Numbered from the stretch's first letter, positions 1 to 8,556 are shown. The stretch is DNA of 64,000 nt from Minicystis rosea (GCA_001931535.1 CP016211.1:15329501-15393500), one strand, 5' to 3'. The notes: generated from the letters alone by a model not told the origin. Numbers and translations are program-made.

Positions 1-80
1 GGCGCGTCCCGTGGGTCGCTCAGCAGTGCGGCAAGCGAGCGTTTCGGCTTCGGCGGGTCCGGGTCCGGGTCGACGACCAT
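1..80 (-). CDS. partial reading frame, probable frameshifted C-terminus of the HEAT-like protein
   Basis: An open frame with coding-like third positions starts at an ATG overlapping the stop of the upstream HEAT-like gene (TGATG) and runs off the left edge without a stop. It encodes MVVDPDPDPPKPKRSLAALL and more. The same frame extends upstream past this ATG as EAVEDV. Adding one base to the G5 run at 99-103 (C5 on the coding strand) would fuse it in frame to the HEAT-like protein. Either this is a separate, translationally coupled gene, or it is the true C-terminus split by an indel. I favour the indel because coding character continues through the nominal stop. Confidence 0.45.
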   Translation of the reverse strand, partial: MVVDPDPDPPKPKRSLAALLSDPRDA

Positions 81-1687
81 CACATCCTCGACCGCCTCGG
101 GGGCACATCGACGGTCTCGACCAGGTTCGCGCCCAGCAGACGCTCGAGGGCTGCCCCCGCGGCCAGCTTGACCTTGTCGTCGTCCGCACCGAGGAGCTCG
201 ATGAGGGCCGGCACGGCTTCCACGAGGCCAGCCCATCCCATGGCCTCGATCGCGGCCACCGTCGGAGAGGCCTCCGCACGCGCGAGCAACCAGCGCGCGT
301 CCTGCTCATCGGCCACGAGCGCCAGTCGCACGAGCGCGCGATCTCCCAGGGCGCCGGCCGCTGCGGCGCGCGCTGTCGCGGCGGCTGCCGGGTGCGCGGC
401 GAGCGCCATGGCGTCGAGCGCCGCCGTCTGTACGCGGAGATCTGCATGCGCGCGCGCACGATCGAGCGCGCGCGGCAGGTCTCGGTGGCGCGCGATCGCG
501 AGAGCCGGCAGCAAGAAAGCGAGGATCCTCGGGTCCTCGTCCTCTGCAAGCGCGCTGAGGTCTGCCTCCGTGAGCCACCCGCGGTATGCCAGTACCTCGA
601 CGGCGATGGCTCTGCACGCACGCTCGGTCGACGCCAAGAGCGAGCGCAGCATGGCGGGCACGAATGGGTTCGGCGCGAGCTTCATCGCCGACACGAAGGG
701 CTCGGCCACGATCGGATCGTTCGGTCCGAAGTGGTGGAGCACGCGCTCTGCGCTCCCGAGCGCGTCGCGCCCCTCGAGGCAACCGCCGAGCAGCGAGATC
801 GCGAACACGGTCATCGGATTGGCGACCGGCGCATCCATCGCCAGCGGCTCGAGGTACGCGACGGCGGTCGGCCCGAGCGCCGCGATCGCATCGACGGCGT
901 GCACCATGCGTCGCTCGATGGCCAGGGATGTCCGCCAATCGTCGCCCGCGAGCGGCGTGCGTTGCAGGCCGAGCATGCCGATCTCCTCGAAGCACTGACG
1001 CGCCCAGCGCTGCACGAAGAGATCTTCTCGAAGCGCGGGCGCCGGGCTCTCGGCGAAGCCCGGCGGGGGCGCGGCCGGCGCGGATGTTGGGCCCTTGGAT
1101 GGCGGTAGCGCTGCTCGCTGCGCGAGCTTGGCCAGGCGCTCCTGCGTGCGGCGGGTGGCCATGTCCACCACCGCAGCGAGATCCTCGAACGTCGTGGGCT
1201 CGGGCAGCGCCGCGACCGGGATCTCCTCTTCAGGCTCGGGGACGGGCGGCGCGCGGAACGAGGGGACGATCGAGGGGCGATCGATCACGTGGAGCGGCAG
1301 CACGTCGACGCCGGCCATGAGCACCGCGGGTGCTCGCCCGGCGAGCGCGACACGAGGGAATCGCTCTTCGGCGGCAACGAGCTCCGCGCACGCTTCGCGA
1401 AGCGACGCGAGCGCGCGCGACATGCCCGCACGCGCGACGAGGACCGCCCCTTCCCATAGTCGACCGTGCACGAGCCCGATCGCGGTGATGCGATCTGCGC
1501 GCCCGTCGAACGCGTCGTACATGGCCGCGAGAGCACGCTCGAGGTGCCGGGCCGCCGGAGCGAGGTAGAGGCTCGGCTCATTCTCGTCGCCAATCGCTCG
1601 AGCCGCTTCGTGCGTGAGGCTGTGCGCTCGTTCGAGGTGCTTCATCCAGGCCGAAGTCGGATCAGCGGAGGGGAGCGCGCTCGCCAT
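80..1687 (-). CDS. HEAT-repeat-like alpha-solenoid protein
   Basis: A 535-residue Ala/Leu/Arg-rich protein. The N-terminal ~115 residues are helical, followed by a Pro-rich linker (about residues 140-220). The C-terminal ~300 residues consist of repeated helical pairs such as DPRILAFLLPALAI and AVPALIELLGADDDKVKLAA, typical of HEAT/PBS-lyase repeats that serve as protein-binding scaffolds. No catalytic motif is visible. It somewhat resembles HEAT-like proteins found in myxobacterial secretion clusters, but no secretion genes are in the window, so I do not assign it there. The ATG is directly preceded by a hairpin (1689-1717) and has no Shine-Dalgarno, so the start is uncertain; ATG 1645 is an alternative. 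The stop at 80-82 is probably a frameshift artefact. Confidence 0.7.
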   Translation of the reverse strand: MASALPSADPTSAWMKHLERAHSLTHEAARAIGDENEPSLYLAPAARHLERALAAMYDAFDGRADRITAIGLVHGRLWEGAVLVARAGMSRALASLREACAELVAAEERFPRVALAGRAPAVLMAGVDVLPLHVIDRPSIVPSFRAPPVPEPEEEIPVAALPEPTTFEDLAAVVDMATRRTQERLAKLAQRAALPPSKGPTSAPAAPPPGFAESPAPALREDLFVQRWARQCFEEIGMLGLQRTPLAGDDWRTSLAIERRMVHAVDAIAALGPTAVAYLEPLAMDAPVANPMTVFAISLLGGCLEGRDALGSAERVLHHFGPNDPIVAEPFVSAMKLAPNPFVPAMLRSLLASTERACRAIAVEVLAYRGWLTEADLSALAEDEDPRILAFLLPALAIARHRDLPRALDRARAHADLRVQTAALDAMALAAHPAAAATARAAAAGALGDRALVRLALVADEQDARWLLARAEASPTVAAIEAMGWAGLVEAVPALIELLGADDDKVKLAAGAALERLLGANLVETVDVPPRRSRM

Positions 1688-1688
1688 G

Positions 1689-1717
1689 CCGAGGAAGGGT
1701 TTAGCCCCTTTCCTCGG
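1689..1717. terminator. hairpin between two same-direction genes
   Basis: Arms CCGAGGAAGGG and CCCTTTCCTCGG pair with one bulged base around a short TTTAG-like loop. It lies downstream of the exported repeat protein gene (stop at 1835) and abuts the ATG of the HEAT-like gene at 1687. There is no T-run. It could terminate the upstream transcript or occlude the start of the next gene. Confidence 0.4.
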
Positions 1718-1834
1718 CGAGCGTCGAGTACGATGCGTCGCGCATGGGATCTGCGCGCCTCGCTCTGGAAGCTCGGCGTGACGCTCGCCGACGACGTCCG
1801 AGCGACTGAGCGCTCGGACCAGGGGAGCACCACG

Positions 1835-3256
1835 TCACTCCCCCGGCAGCTTCGCCACGAGCGCATCCGGCCCGATCGACGTCAGCGGCCCGAACCCCAA
1901 ATCGATCGTCCCATCGACGTTCGCCACCAGCAGCAAGTCGCCCGCGGGCGTCGCGGCGATCCGGCGGACGTCGATCGAGCCCTCGGCGGCGCTCATCGCG
2001 CGGTGAGCCAGCGTCTTCCCGTTCGCGTCGAACCGCGAAAGCGAAAACGTGCTTGGGGAGTCGGTGACCGTACCGGCCAGCAAGATCCCCGACGCGCCGT
2101 CGTTCGCGATGTGGAGCTCGGTCAGCTCGGGGCCCAGCGCCTCGTCCCACACACGGTTGCCGTGCGGATCGAGCTTCAGCAAGAACGCTCCGTGGGCACC
2201 GTTGGGATACAGCGCGCCACCCCCGAGATCGATGGGACCATTCGACCACGCCGCGATGATCGCGTTGCCCTCCGCGTCGACCGCGAGATCGAAGGGCGTC
2301 TGCGGGGTCTCGCTGGCGGGATCGCCGAGGACCTTCGTGTAGATGGGGTGGAGATCGCCGTCGTAGCCCGCCGCGAAGAGGTGCTCTTTCGGTGATGTGA
2401 GCGTGCCCATGCCGAAGTCGGCGCTGCCCAGGAGGGCGCCCGTCATGAAGACGTGGCCGTGCGCGTCGGCGGCGATGCGACCGTACGAGATCCCTTGAAC
2501 CGGAAAGCCCGCCGCGGCGACGGCCTCGCCTTCTGGATTCAGCTCGAGCAGGAACGTGTTGTCGTTGCCGGGCTCGCCGAAGAACGAGGCCACACCGAAG
2601 CTCACCGTCCCCGCGAAGCGACCGCTCACGAACGCGTTCCCCTGCGGGTCCGTCGTCAGGTCGAGCGCGTGCTGATCGTCGCCGTCGCCGAGCTGCCGGC
2701 TCCACTTCAGCGCGCCCTGCGCGTCGAACCGCGCGACGAACACATCGTCTCCACCCGCGCTCGCGAGCGGGCCTTGCCCGAAGTCCACCGGGTGTTGCGT
2801 GCTGAAGCTGCCGGCGACGATGACGTCCTCACCCGCGAAGGCGAGGGAAGGAGGGATGGAACCCTGGATGGCGGGCGCCCTCAGGTTGCGGTTCCAAAGC
2901 GGCTTTCCGCTCGGATCGAGCACGACGATGCAGGTGTCGAGAAACCCGTCCTCCGTCTGCTCGAGCGGGCCGAGCCCGAAGTCGATGGTGCCCCGGAACG
3001 CTCCCAGGACACCGATGTTGCCGGAGGGCGAGACGGCGATCGAGACGCCGATCTGCGGCATGAAGTCGCCGAAGCGCTGGGCCCAGTAAGGCCCGAGCAC
3101 AGCGCCACCGGCTCCTCCTCCGTCCGCACCCGACGTGGAAGCTGCCTGCAACACGTCGTTGCTGCACGCGCTCGTGGCGGCGAGCGAGGCGGCGAGGAGA
3201 ACGGCGGCGAGCCGCCTGCGCGGGAACGATCGAGGTGTGGAAGGCATGCCCTTCAC
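1835..3256 (-). CDS. exported lipoprotein with beta-propeller-like repeats
   Basis: A 473-residue secreted protein. Residues 1-31 form a lipoprotein signal peptide with Arg residues, an Ala/Leu-rich core and the lipobox ATSAC, followed by a short Gly/Asp-rich linker. The rest is built of repeats of about 50 residues with the pattern 'IDFGxGPL...FVARFDAQGALKW', where each blade ends in a line such as FLLELNPEG or FLLKLDPHGN. This is typical of the SBBP/beta-propeller-like surface proteins abundant in myxobacteria. No enzyme motif is seen. The GTG start is chosen because GAGG lies about 5 nt upstream; ATG at 3247 is the alternative. Function is unknown; it is probably anchored in the outer membrane. 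Confidence 0.75.
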   Translation of the reverse strand: MKGMPSTPRSFPRRRLAAVLLAASLAATSACSNDVLQAASTSGADGGGAGGAVLGPYWAQRFGDFMPQIGVSIAVSPSGNIGVLGAFRGTIDFGLGPLEQTEDGFLDTCIVVLDPSGKPLWNRNLRAPAIQGSIPPSLAFAGEDVIVAGSFSTQHPVDFGQGPLASAGGDDVFVARFDAQGALKWSRQLGDGDDQHALDLTTDPQGNAFVSGRFAGTVSFGVASFFGEPGNDNTFLLELNPEGEAVAAAGFPVQGISYGRIAADAHGHVFMTGALLGSADFGMGTLTSPKEHLFAAGYDGDLHPIYTKVLGDPASETPQTPFDLAVDAEGNAIIAAWSNGPIDLGGGALYPNGAHGAFLLKLDPHGNRVWDEALGPELTELHIANDGASGILLAGTVTDSPSTFSLSRFDANGKTLAHRAMSAAEGSIDVRRIAATPAGDLLLVANVDGTIDLGFGPLTSIGPDALVAKLPGE

Positions 3257-3308
3257 GTACCTCGCCGGCGCGCGTCGGGAGCTTATTGAGGGCTTAAACC
3301 AACCGCGT

Positions 3309-3334
3309 CCATCCGCCTCGTTCGGCGCGCGATC
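3309..3334. repeat. 26-nt direct repeat, copy 1 (3' flank of the hydroxylase-like gene)
   Basis: CCATCCGC..CG.TCGGCGCGCGATC, identical at 23 of 26 positions to 4170-4195. It overlaps the stop codon of the hydroxylase-like gene. The second copy lies just upstream of that gene's start. Confidence 0.5.
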
Positions 3335-4136
3335 ACATCCCGCGGCCCATCTCCTTCAGCTTGCCGCGGTACACCTTGGCGTTGAGCGGCGCGAACATCT
3401 CCAGCACGCCCACCTCTTCGACCGAGAGCTCCGGGTGATAGACCTTGAGCAGCAGCACCGCGCGCGGCTTCGACGTCCGGTTCCACGCCTCGTGGGAGAA
3501 GGTGTCGTCGAAGATCATCATCTCGCCGTCCTTCCAGCCGCGCGTGTCGTCGTCGACGCGGAGCGCGCAGTCGCCTTCGGGGATCCACAGCGGCAGGTGC
3601 AGCGTCAGCTTCACGTTGGCGCCGCCGAAGTGCGACGGTATGTGCGTCCCCGGCTCGAGCACCGAGAGGAACAGCTCGAACCGATCGAGCTGCTCGGGCC
3701 CGAAGCGATCGACGAGCCCCTTGATCGTCGGCACCTTGGCGAGCAGCGCTTCGTCGGCCTTGTAGTCGCGGAAGAAGAACAGGTTCTTCCACCCGCGAAT
3801 CATCTCCGGATCGACGGAGAGGTGATCGTACGCGATGCCCATCAGGCTCGGATCGATGCCCACGAGCTCGGCGCGGATCTGCGCCGTCGCCGCCTCGAAG
3901 GCCGTGATCATCTCCGTCAGCCGGCCGCACTGCTCGCGGCTCCACCACGGCCGCGCCGCGAGCCCGGGCGTGTGGATCCACGTCGGCCGCTGGCGCTCGT
4001 TCGAAAGGTTCGTCGGCTCGAAGTTGGGCAGCGTGCTCGCGGCGACCCGGGCCACGGCGTCCGCGCCGTACTTGGCCACGGCGGCGCTGTGAACCTCGGC
4101 AATCATCCGGTCGATCTCGGGCATTCCCATCTTCAT
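3333..4136 (-). CDS. aspartyl/asparaginyl beta-hydroxylase-like dioxygenase
   Basis: A 267-residue soluble protein matching the Asp/Asn beta-hydroxylase (cupin, Fe(II)/2-oxoglutarate) fold. The metal-binding region is visible as PGTHIPSHFGGANVKLTLHL, and the distal His lies in FDDTFSHEAWN. A conserved Arg near the end (KPRAVLLLKVYHP) would bind 2-oxoglutarate. Bacterial members hydroxylate small molecules or peptides, often in natural-product pathways; the substrate here is unknown. The start is ATG 4136, preceded by GAGGA about 7 nt away; the longer open frame upstream is low-complexity Arg-rich and non-coding. It is a single gene flanked by 26-nt near-identical direct repeats. Confidence 0.82.
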   Translation of the reverse strand: MKMGMPEIDRMIAEVHSAAVAKYGADAVARVAASTLPNFEPTNLSNERQRPTWIHTPGLAARPWWSREQCGRLTEMITAFEAATAQIRAELVGIDPSLMGIAYDHLSVDPEMIRGWKNLFFFRDYKADEALLAKVPTIKGLVDRFGPEQLDRFELFLSVLEPGTHIPSHFGGANVKLTLHLPLWIPEGDCALRVDDDTRGWKDGEMMIFDDTFSHEAWNRTSKPRAVLLLKVYHPELSVEEVGVLEMFAPLNAKVYRGKLKEMGRGM

Positions 4137-4169
4137 GTTCGGTCCTCGTCCCTTTCGGCCGCGCGTGCT

Positions 4170-4195
4170 CCATCCGCTCCGCTCGGCGCGCGATC
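4170..4195. repeat. 26-nt direct repeat, copy 2 (5' flank of the hydroxylase-like gene)
   Basis: Same orientation as 3309-3334, 23 of 26 bases identical, 861 bp apart start to start. It lies 34 bp upstream of the hydroxylase-like start codon. Confidence 0.5.
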
Positions 4196-4374
4196 CCCCG
4201 ATCGCCCGCGCCCTCGGAGCGAAAGCCCCCGCGCATCGTTTCGCTGCCAGCCCCTTCGCAACCGTCGTGCCGCGCCCTCCCGCGACCGTTGGCGTGCGCC
4301 CCTGCGCCTCCTGATGCGCGCGTGTCATGGGTGCACGCGACCGCTTCGTTGCAGCCCGCAGCGCCGTTCTTGGC

Positions 4375-4400
4375 CCGCTCGCTGGCGCTCGCGGCTGCTG
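4375..4400. repeat. left arm of a perfect 26-bp inverted repeat
   Basis: This arm is the exact reverse complement of 4521-4546. The arms contain GCTCGCTGGCGCTCGCGG. The 120-bp spacer continues the pairing weakly next to the arms (TTGCT and AGCAA). Confidence 0.75.
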
Positions 4401-4520
4401 CCGTTGCTTCGGTGCATCGGTGCACCCCTATCGCCGGCCACGCCGCGCCGCCGTTCCTTCGCGTGCGGACCTCGGCCCTCGCCACTCCACCCAGCAACAG
4501 CAGCCCAGCATCACAGCAAT

Positions 4521-4546
4521 CAGCAGCCGCGAGCGCCAGCGAGCGG
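4521..4546. repeat. right arm of a perfect 26-bp inverted repeat
   Basis: Reverse complement of 4375-4400 over all 26 bases. No transposase or target-site duplication is seen beside it. Confidence 0.75.
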
Positions 4547-4681
4547 ACCAGGCCGGCGCTGCGGGTATCCATGAAGCGGCCGCAGACTTCGCGTGCGCCC
4601 TCGGATCCATCGACGGCGATGCCTCCTTTCCATCGCTCGCAGTGGCGATGGCCACCCACCGTTGGAGGGGCCGCCCTCGGG

Positions 4682-4703
4682 GATGGAGGCCCGAGCCTCC
4701 ATC
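4682..4703. other. strong hairpin upstream of the GNAT-like gene
   Basis: GATGGAGGC-CCGA-GCCTCCATC, a perfect 9-bp stem with a 4-nt loop. Outer TCGGGG and CCCCGA segments can extend it across a bulge. It lies 70 bp upstream of the chosen start of the next gene and follows two smaller hairpins, so it may be part of a structured leader. Confidence 0.45.
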
Positions 4704-4772
4704 GAAATCCCCCGACGATTCTCGCTATCCACGCGCGCCGCCGCCGCGCCGAGAGGTGGCCCGCGGGCTGCA

Positions 4773-5612
4773 ATGAGGGCCGGCATGGTCGCCGCTGCCC
4801 CTTCGCAAGCTTTCCTCGGTGCTGCTCCTTCGGTCGTCGCCAAGGCTCCGCGCCGTCCCATCGCGCGGACGCGTGTCGTCACGCTGGGCGAGCTCCCCGC
4901 CGCCGAGCGCGCCGCGCTCGTCGAGCAGCTCTATGCCGTCTACCTCGCCAACTCGAACACCCTCGATCGCGCGGGCTTCGAGCGCGTCGTGCTCCCCTCG
5001 GACGAGATGCGCGTGGCGCTGTTCCTCGGGCGCGACGGTGAGCTCGCGGGCTTCTCGGCGGCGCGCATCCAGCGCATCGTGGTGAATGGGCGCGAGCAGG
5101 CGGTGTTCGGCGCGGGCGTCCACATCCTCCCCGCGTACCGCGGTGGATCGGCGAGCGCCGTCTTCGGCCTCACGGAGGCGCTCCGCTTCAAGCTCAAGAA
5201 CCCGCGCATCCCGCTCTCGTACGTGACCACGGCGAGCAACCCCGCCGTCTACAAGCTCTTCGCGCGCACGCTTCGCCGCTACTTCCCGCGCCGGGATCAA
5301 GAGACGCCCGCGGAGGTCGAGGCCATCGTGCAAGCGATCTCCCAGAAGCGCGGCGTGCAGTGGACCGGCGAGGATCCGTGGCTCGCCCGCACCTTCGTGC
5401 GTCCGAGCCGACCCGAGCGCATCCGCGGATCGCGCGCGCTGCAGAACGATCCCGACGTCGCCTTCTACGTCGCGCGCAACCCGGGCTTCGCCGAGGGCGA
5501 CGGCAGCGCGCTCCTCGTCTTCGTCCCGCTCGACGCCGCCGACATCGCGCACGGCCTCCTCCGCGCCGGTCACGAGCAGGCCTCCGCGCTGCTCCGCAAG
5601 GCCGCCGCCTGA
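4773..5612 (+). CDS. GNAT-like acyltransferase
   Basis: A 279-residue protein resembling a GCN5-related N-acetyltransferase in its central part: a beta-strand pair around RVALFLGRDGELAGFSAARI, then the strand-loop VFGAGVHILPAYRGGSASA, which fits the V/I-x-P..RG-x-G acetyl-CoA loop. The substrate cannot be named. A distant paralogue appears at 40353-41141. I chose ATG 4773 (GAGAGG about 15 nt upstream) because residues before it are low-complexity; ATG 4683 is possible. The gene ends 29 bp before a patatin gene with a strong ribosome-binding site, so the two probably form an operon. Confidence 0.55.
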   Translation: MRAGMVAAAPSQAFLGAAPSVVAKAPRRPIARTRVVTLGELPAAERAALVEQLYAVYLANSNTLDRAGFERVVLPSDEMRVALFLGRDGELAGFSAARIQRIVVNGREQAVFGAGVHILPAYRGGSASAVFGLTEALRFKLKNPRIPLSYVTTASNPAVYKLFARTLRRYFPRRDQETPAEVEAIVQAISQKRGVQWTGEDPWLARTFVRPSRPERIRGSRALQNDPDVAFYVARNPGFAEGDGSALLVFVPLDAADIAHGLLRAGHEQASALLRKAAA

Positions 5613-5641
5613 TCGCTCCCGCAACGCTCGAAGGAGGACCC

Positions 5642-7597
5642 ATGCTGCCGCTCTCCCGCACCCCGACGCGCGCTCACGAAGGACCGCTCAGCGGCGTCCG
5701 GCGCACGCTGGCCGACGGCATCGTCGTCCGCGGCCTGGTGCCGAACGATCGCCGCGCCGAGATCGCCGAGATGATCCCCGCCGTGCTCGGGCCCCTCGAC
5801 GCCGCGACCATCGACGCGGTGGTGGCGCAGCTCGTGTGGATCGTCCTCCGCCGCGGCGAGCGCCTCTTCGCCGAAGGCGATCCCGCCGACGGTCTCTACC
5901 TCGTCGTCAGCGGCCGCCTCTCGGTGCTGGTCGCGAGCCCTTCGGGCGAGCCGCGCGTGGTGAAGGAGCTGTCGCGCGGGCAGAGCGTCGGCGAGATGGC
6001 GCTCGTCTCCGAGAAGCCGCGGGGCGCCACCGTGATCGCCGCGCGCGACGCGGTGCTCGCCAAGCTCCCGCGCGAGGCCTTCGACGCGCTCTGCGCCGAG
6101 AGCCCCTCGGTGGTGCGCGCGGTGGCGCGCGTGCTCGTCGATCGGCTCAACCAAGGCAACGCCGGCGCGACCATGGGCGCGCCCCACCAAGCCGTCTCCA
6201 CCGTCGCCGTCGTCCCCGTGACCCCGGGCGCGCCCGTCGAGCGCTTCTGCAAGGAGCTCGCGCGCGCCCTCGGCACGCACGGCACGACGTCGATCGTCTC
6301 GAGCGCGCTCGTCGAGGAAGAGCTCGAAGTCTCCGGCGCCGCCACCGATCGCCACGGCGATCCCGGCGGCGTCCGCGCCCAAGCCTGGCTCGAAGAGGTG
6401 GAGCGCCGGAGCCGCTTCACCCTCTACCTCGCCGACGACGAAGCCACGCCCTGGTCGCGCCGCGCCATCCGCAACGCCGATCGCGTGCTCCTCGTCGCCG
6501 ACGCGACCGCGTCGTCTTCACCCGGCCCCGTGGAGCGCGCCCTCTTCGCCGACGGCGAAGCTTCGGTGGCCGGCGTGCATCGCGAGCTCGTCCTCGTCCA
6601 CCCGCAGGGCACCGCGCGCCCGCGCGGCACCGCGGCCTTTCTCGACGCGCGCCCCGTCGAGCGCCACCACCACGTCCGCGCCGGCGAGCTCGAGGACATC
6701 GCCCGCATCGCGCGCTTCCTCTCCGGCACCGCCACCGCGCTCGTGCTCGGCGGCGGCGGCGCGCGCGCGGCCGCGCACCTCGGCGTCCTGCGCGCGCTCG
6801 ACGATCTCTCCGTGCCCATCGATCTCGTCGTGGGCGCGAGCTCCGGCGCCGGCGTGGGCGCGCATTACGCCCTCGGCGCCGATCCGCGCGCCATGCTCGA
6901 CTTCCACGAGCACCTCTGGGGCCGCATGGCGCCGCACCGCGCCTACGTGCCGCCCATCCTCTCGCTCGTCTCGCACCACGTGCTCGACGCAGCCGCCAAG
7001 CACGTGGCCGGCGACGCCGACGTCGAGGACACCTGGATCCCCTTCGCCTGCGTCTCCGCCAACCTCACCCGCGGCGAGCTCGTCGTGCACCGCCGCGGCC
7101 CGCTCTGGCGCGCCATCCGCGCCACCACCGCGCTCCCCGGCATCTTCCCTCCGATGATCGAGTCCGGCGAAGTCCTCGTCGACGGCGGCGTCCTCGACAA
7201 CCTCCCGTGGCGCCTCGCCAAAGATCTCCACGACGGCCCCACCATCGCCGTCGACATCAGCCCCCCGCGCGCCATCCAGAGCGACCTCTCCTACGAAGAG
7301 ATCCCCTCCGCCTTCCGCCTCCTCCTCCGCTCCTTGAACCCGTTCCGCAAGACCTCCCTCGGCGTCCCCGGCTGCCTCCAAGTCATCGTCGGCTCCGCCA
7401 CCGCCAGCAGCGTCGCCCACCGCGACCAAGCCGAACGTGAAGTCGACTGGCTCCTCCGCCCCGACGTCGCCCGCTTCGGCATGCTCGACTTCAGCTCCAT
7501 CCGAAAGCTCGCCGAGGTGGGCTACCGCTGCGCGATCGCCGCGTCTCCAGCGCAGCTCCTCCTCGCGCGCGGTCGCAAAGATTCTCCCGCTCCATGA
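5642..7597 (+). CDS. cyclic-nucleotide-binding patatin-like phospholipase
   Basis: A 651-residue protein. Residues about 45-165 form a cNMP-binding/CRP-like domain (GERLFAEGDPADGLYLVVSG, then SVGEMALVSEKPRGATV). A middle region (about 185-350) resembles the linker of neuropathy-target-esterase-type proteins. The C-terminal patatin domain has the oxyanion loop GGGGARAAAHLG (about 369), the nucleophile motif GASSG (Ser about 401) and the catalytic Asp in VDGGVLDN (about 514). Such enzymes hydrolyse phospholipids or lysophospholipids. AAGGAGG at 5631-5637 fixes the ATG. It ends 27 bp before a convergent gene. Whether the N-terminal domain binds cAMP or cGMP cannot be decided from sequence. Confidence 0.88.
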   Translation: MLPLSRTPTRAHEGPLSGVRRTLADGIVVRGLVPNDRRAEIAEMIPAVLGPLDAATIDAVVAQLVWIVLRRGERLFAEGDPADGLYLVVSGRLSVLVASPSGEPRVVKELSRGQSVGEMALVSEKPRGATVIAARDAVLAKLPREAFDALCAESPSVVRAVARVLVDRLNQGNAGATMGAPHQAVSTVAVVPVTPGAPVERFCKELARALGTHGTTSIVSSALVEEELEVSGAATDRHGDPGGVRAQAWLEEVERRSRFTLYLADDEATPWSRRAIRNADRVLLVADATASSSPGPVERALFADGEASVAGVHRELVLVHPQGTARPRGTAAFLDARPVERHHHVRAGELEDIARIARFLSGTATALVLGGGGARAAAHLGVLRALDDLSVPIDLVVGASSGAGVGAHYALGADPRAMLDFHEHLWGRMAPHRAYVPPILSLVSHHVLDAAAKHVAGDADVEDTWIPFACVSANLTRGELVVHRRGPLWRAIRATTALPGIFPPMIESGEVLVDGGVLDNLPWRLAKDLHDGPTIAVDISPPRAIQSDLSYEEIPSAFRLLLRSLNPFRKTSLGVPGCLQVIVGSATASSVAHRDQAEREVDWLLRPDVARFGMLDFSSIRKLAEVGYRCAIAASPAQLLLARGRKDSPAP

Positions 7598-7624
7598 GCC
7601 GCCGAGCGCGCAGCGGCAGTCGCC

Positions 7625-8254
7625 TCAGCCCTTCTTCTTCACCCGATCGAACACCGCGCGGACCGACTCGAGCGAGACGTCGTCGAACAGCGGCGGGATC
7701 TCTGCTTCGAAATCGGTCACGTCGAACCGATCGGGCCGCCCCTGGACGAACGCCCACCAGACCACCTCGGTCCAGCGGTGATATCCCTTGAACGCGAGGG
7801 CCAGCTCGAGGAAGCCGTTCATGTCGAAGGGGTAGCTGCGCCACCCCGATCGGATGGTGTGAGACATCACGGTGCCGCCGCCGGTCGCGCCGTACGCGGT
7901 CTCGGCCCCGCGCATCGCGAAGGTCTCGAAGGGCGACGGCATCGGCGTCTCGTCGCTCTCGGCGTAGACCCTGAACCCCTGGTCCATACTGGGCGTCGTG
8001 ATGATGTTGGGCAGGTCGATGTCGCCGAACGTCTCCGGCGACTTCGCCTCCCAGCGGATCTTGAGCCGGTTGAGCACCGAGTAGTACGTCTTGTGGAGAT
8101 CGTGGCCCAGCCGGATGAAAAGCGGGTTCACCTCCGTCACCTCTGCCAGGTTCGGGCCTTCGAGGATGCTCTCGACCACGACGATCTTGGGGTTGTTCTT
8201 GAGCTCTTCGATGAGCTGCTGGATGCGGGGGTAGAGATCTTGGCTGACGGTCAT
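7625..8254 (-). CDS. hypothetical protein
   Basis: A 209-residue soluble protein that I do not recognise. It starts MTVSQDLYPRIQQLIEELKN and contains Trp- and Tyr-rich segments (WRSYPFDMNGFLELALAF, YHRWTEVVWWAF), suggesting a compact folded protein without signal peptide or membrane segments. The C-terminus is basic. The start at 8254 is supported by AGGAG about 8 nt upstream. It is convergent with the patatin gene and appears monocistronic. Confidence 0.75.
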   Translation of the reverse strand: MTVSQDLYPRIQQLIEELKNNPKIVVVESILEGPNLAEVTEVNPLFIRLGHDLHKTYYSVLNRLKIRWEAKSPETFGDIDLPNIITTPSMDQGFRVYAESDETPMPSPFETFAMRGAETAYGATGGGTVMSHTIRSGWRSYPFDMNGFLELALAFKGYHRWTEVVWWAFVQGRPDRFDVTDFEAEIPPLFDDVSLESVRAVFDRVKKKG

Positions 8255-8454
8255 CGGACGTTCTCCTGGTGGGGCGGCGCGAGGGACGGCCACGACGGGC
8301 TCTCCCGCGATCACCTTCGGGCTCGCTTCGGCCGAACCACGTGGGGCTCCGCGAGCTTCGTCAGCCGAATGGGAATGAGCAATCCAACCCGGCCTGACCG
8401 CTGAACGCCGAAGCGCTCGACCCTCGCCAAGTCGGAGAGACGCAGACGTTCGCC

Positions 8455-8474
8455 GTACGATCGTTGCGCAGCAC
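8455..8474 (+). repeat. 20-nt direct repeat copy 1
   Basis: GTACGATCGTTGCGCAGCAC; see also 8557-8576. Each copy contains TGCGCA, itself a short palindrome. Confidence 0.45.
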
Positions 8475-8556
8475 CGCGCTTCCGTGTCGAAGCTGCCGTC
8501 TGCGCATTCGAGGTGCGCGCGCTGGATCGCGACGAGCGCTACGCGACACGTCCGGT

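Larger units (their letters stand above)
4137..4772. other. 636-bp intergenic region rich in inverted repeats
   Basis: I see no gene here: open frames on both strands are Arg/Ala-rich and share no start or codon signature. It holds the second copy of the 26-nt direct repeat (4170-4195), a perfect 26-bp inverted repeat (4375-4400 with 4521-4546) and three small hairpins at 4609-4622, 4630-4651 and 4682-4703. It separates divergently transcribed genes, so promoters for both must lie here. Confidence 0.6.

Noticed and set aside
80..1687. Type VI secretion component
   Set aside because: The HEAT-like fold alone is not specific and no other secretion gene is in the window.
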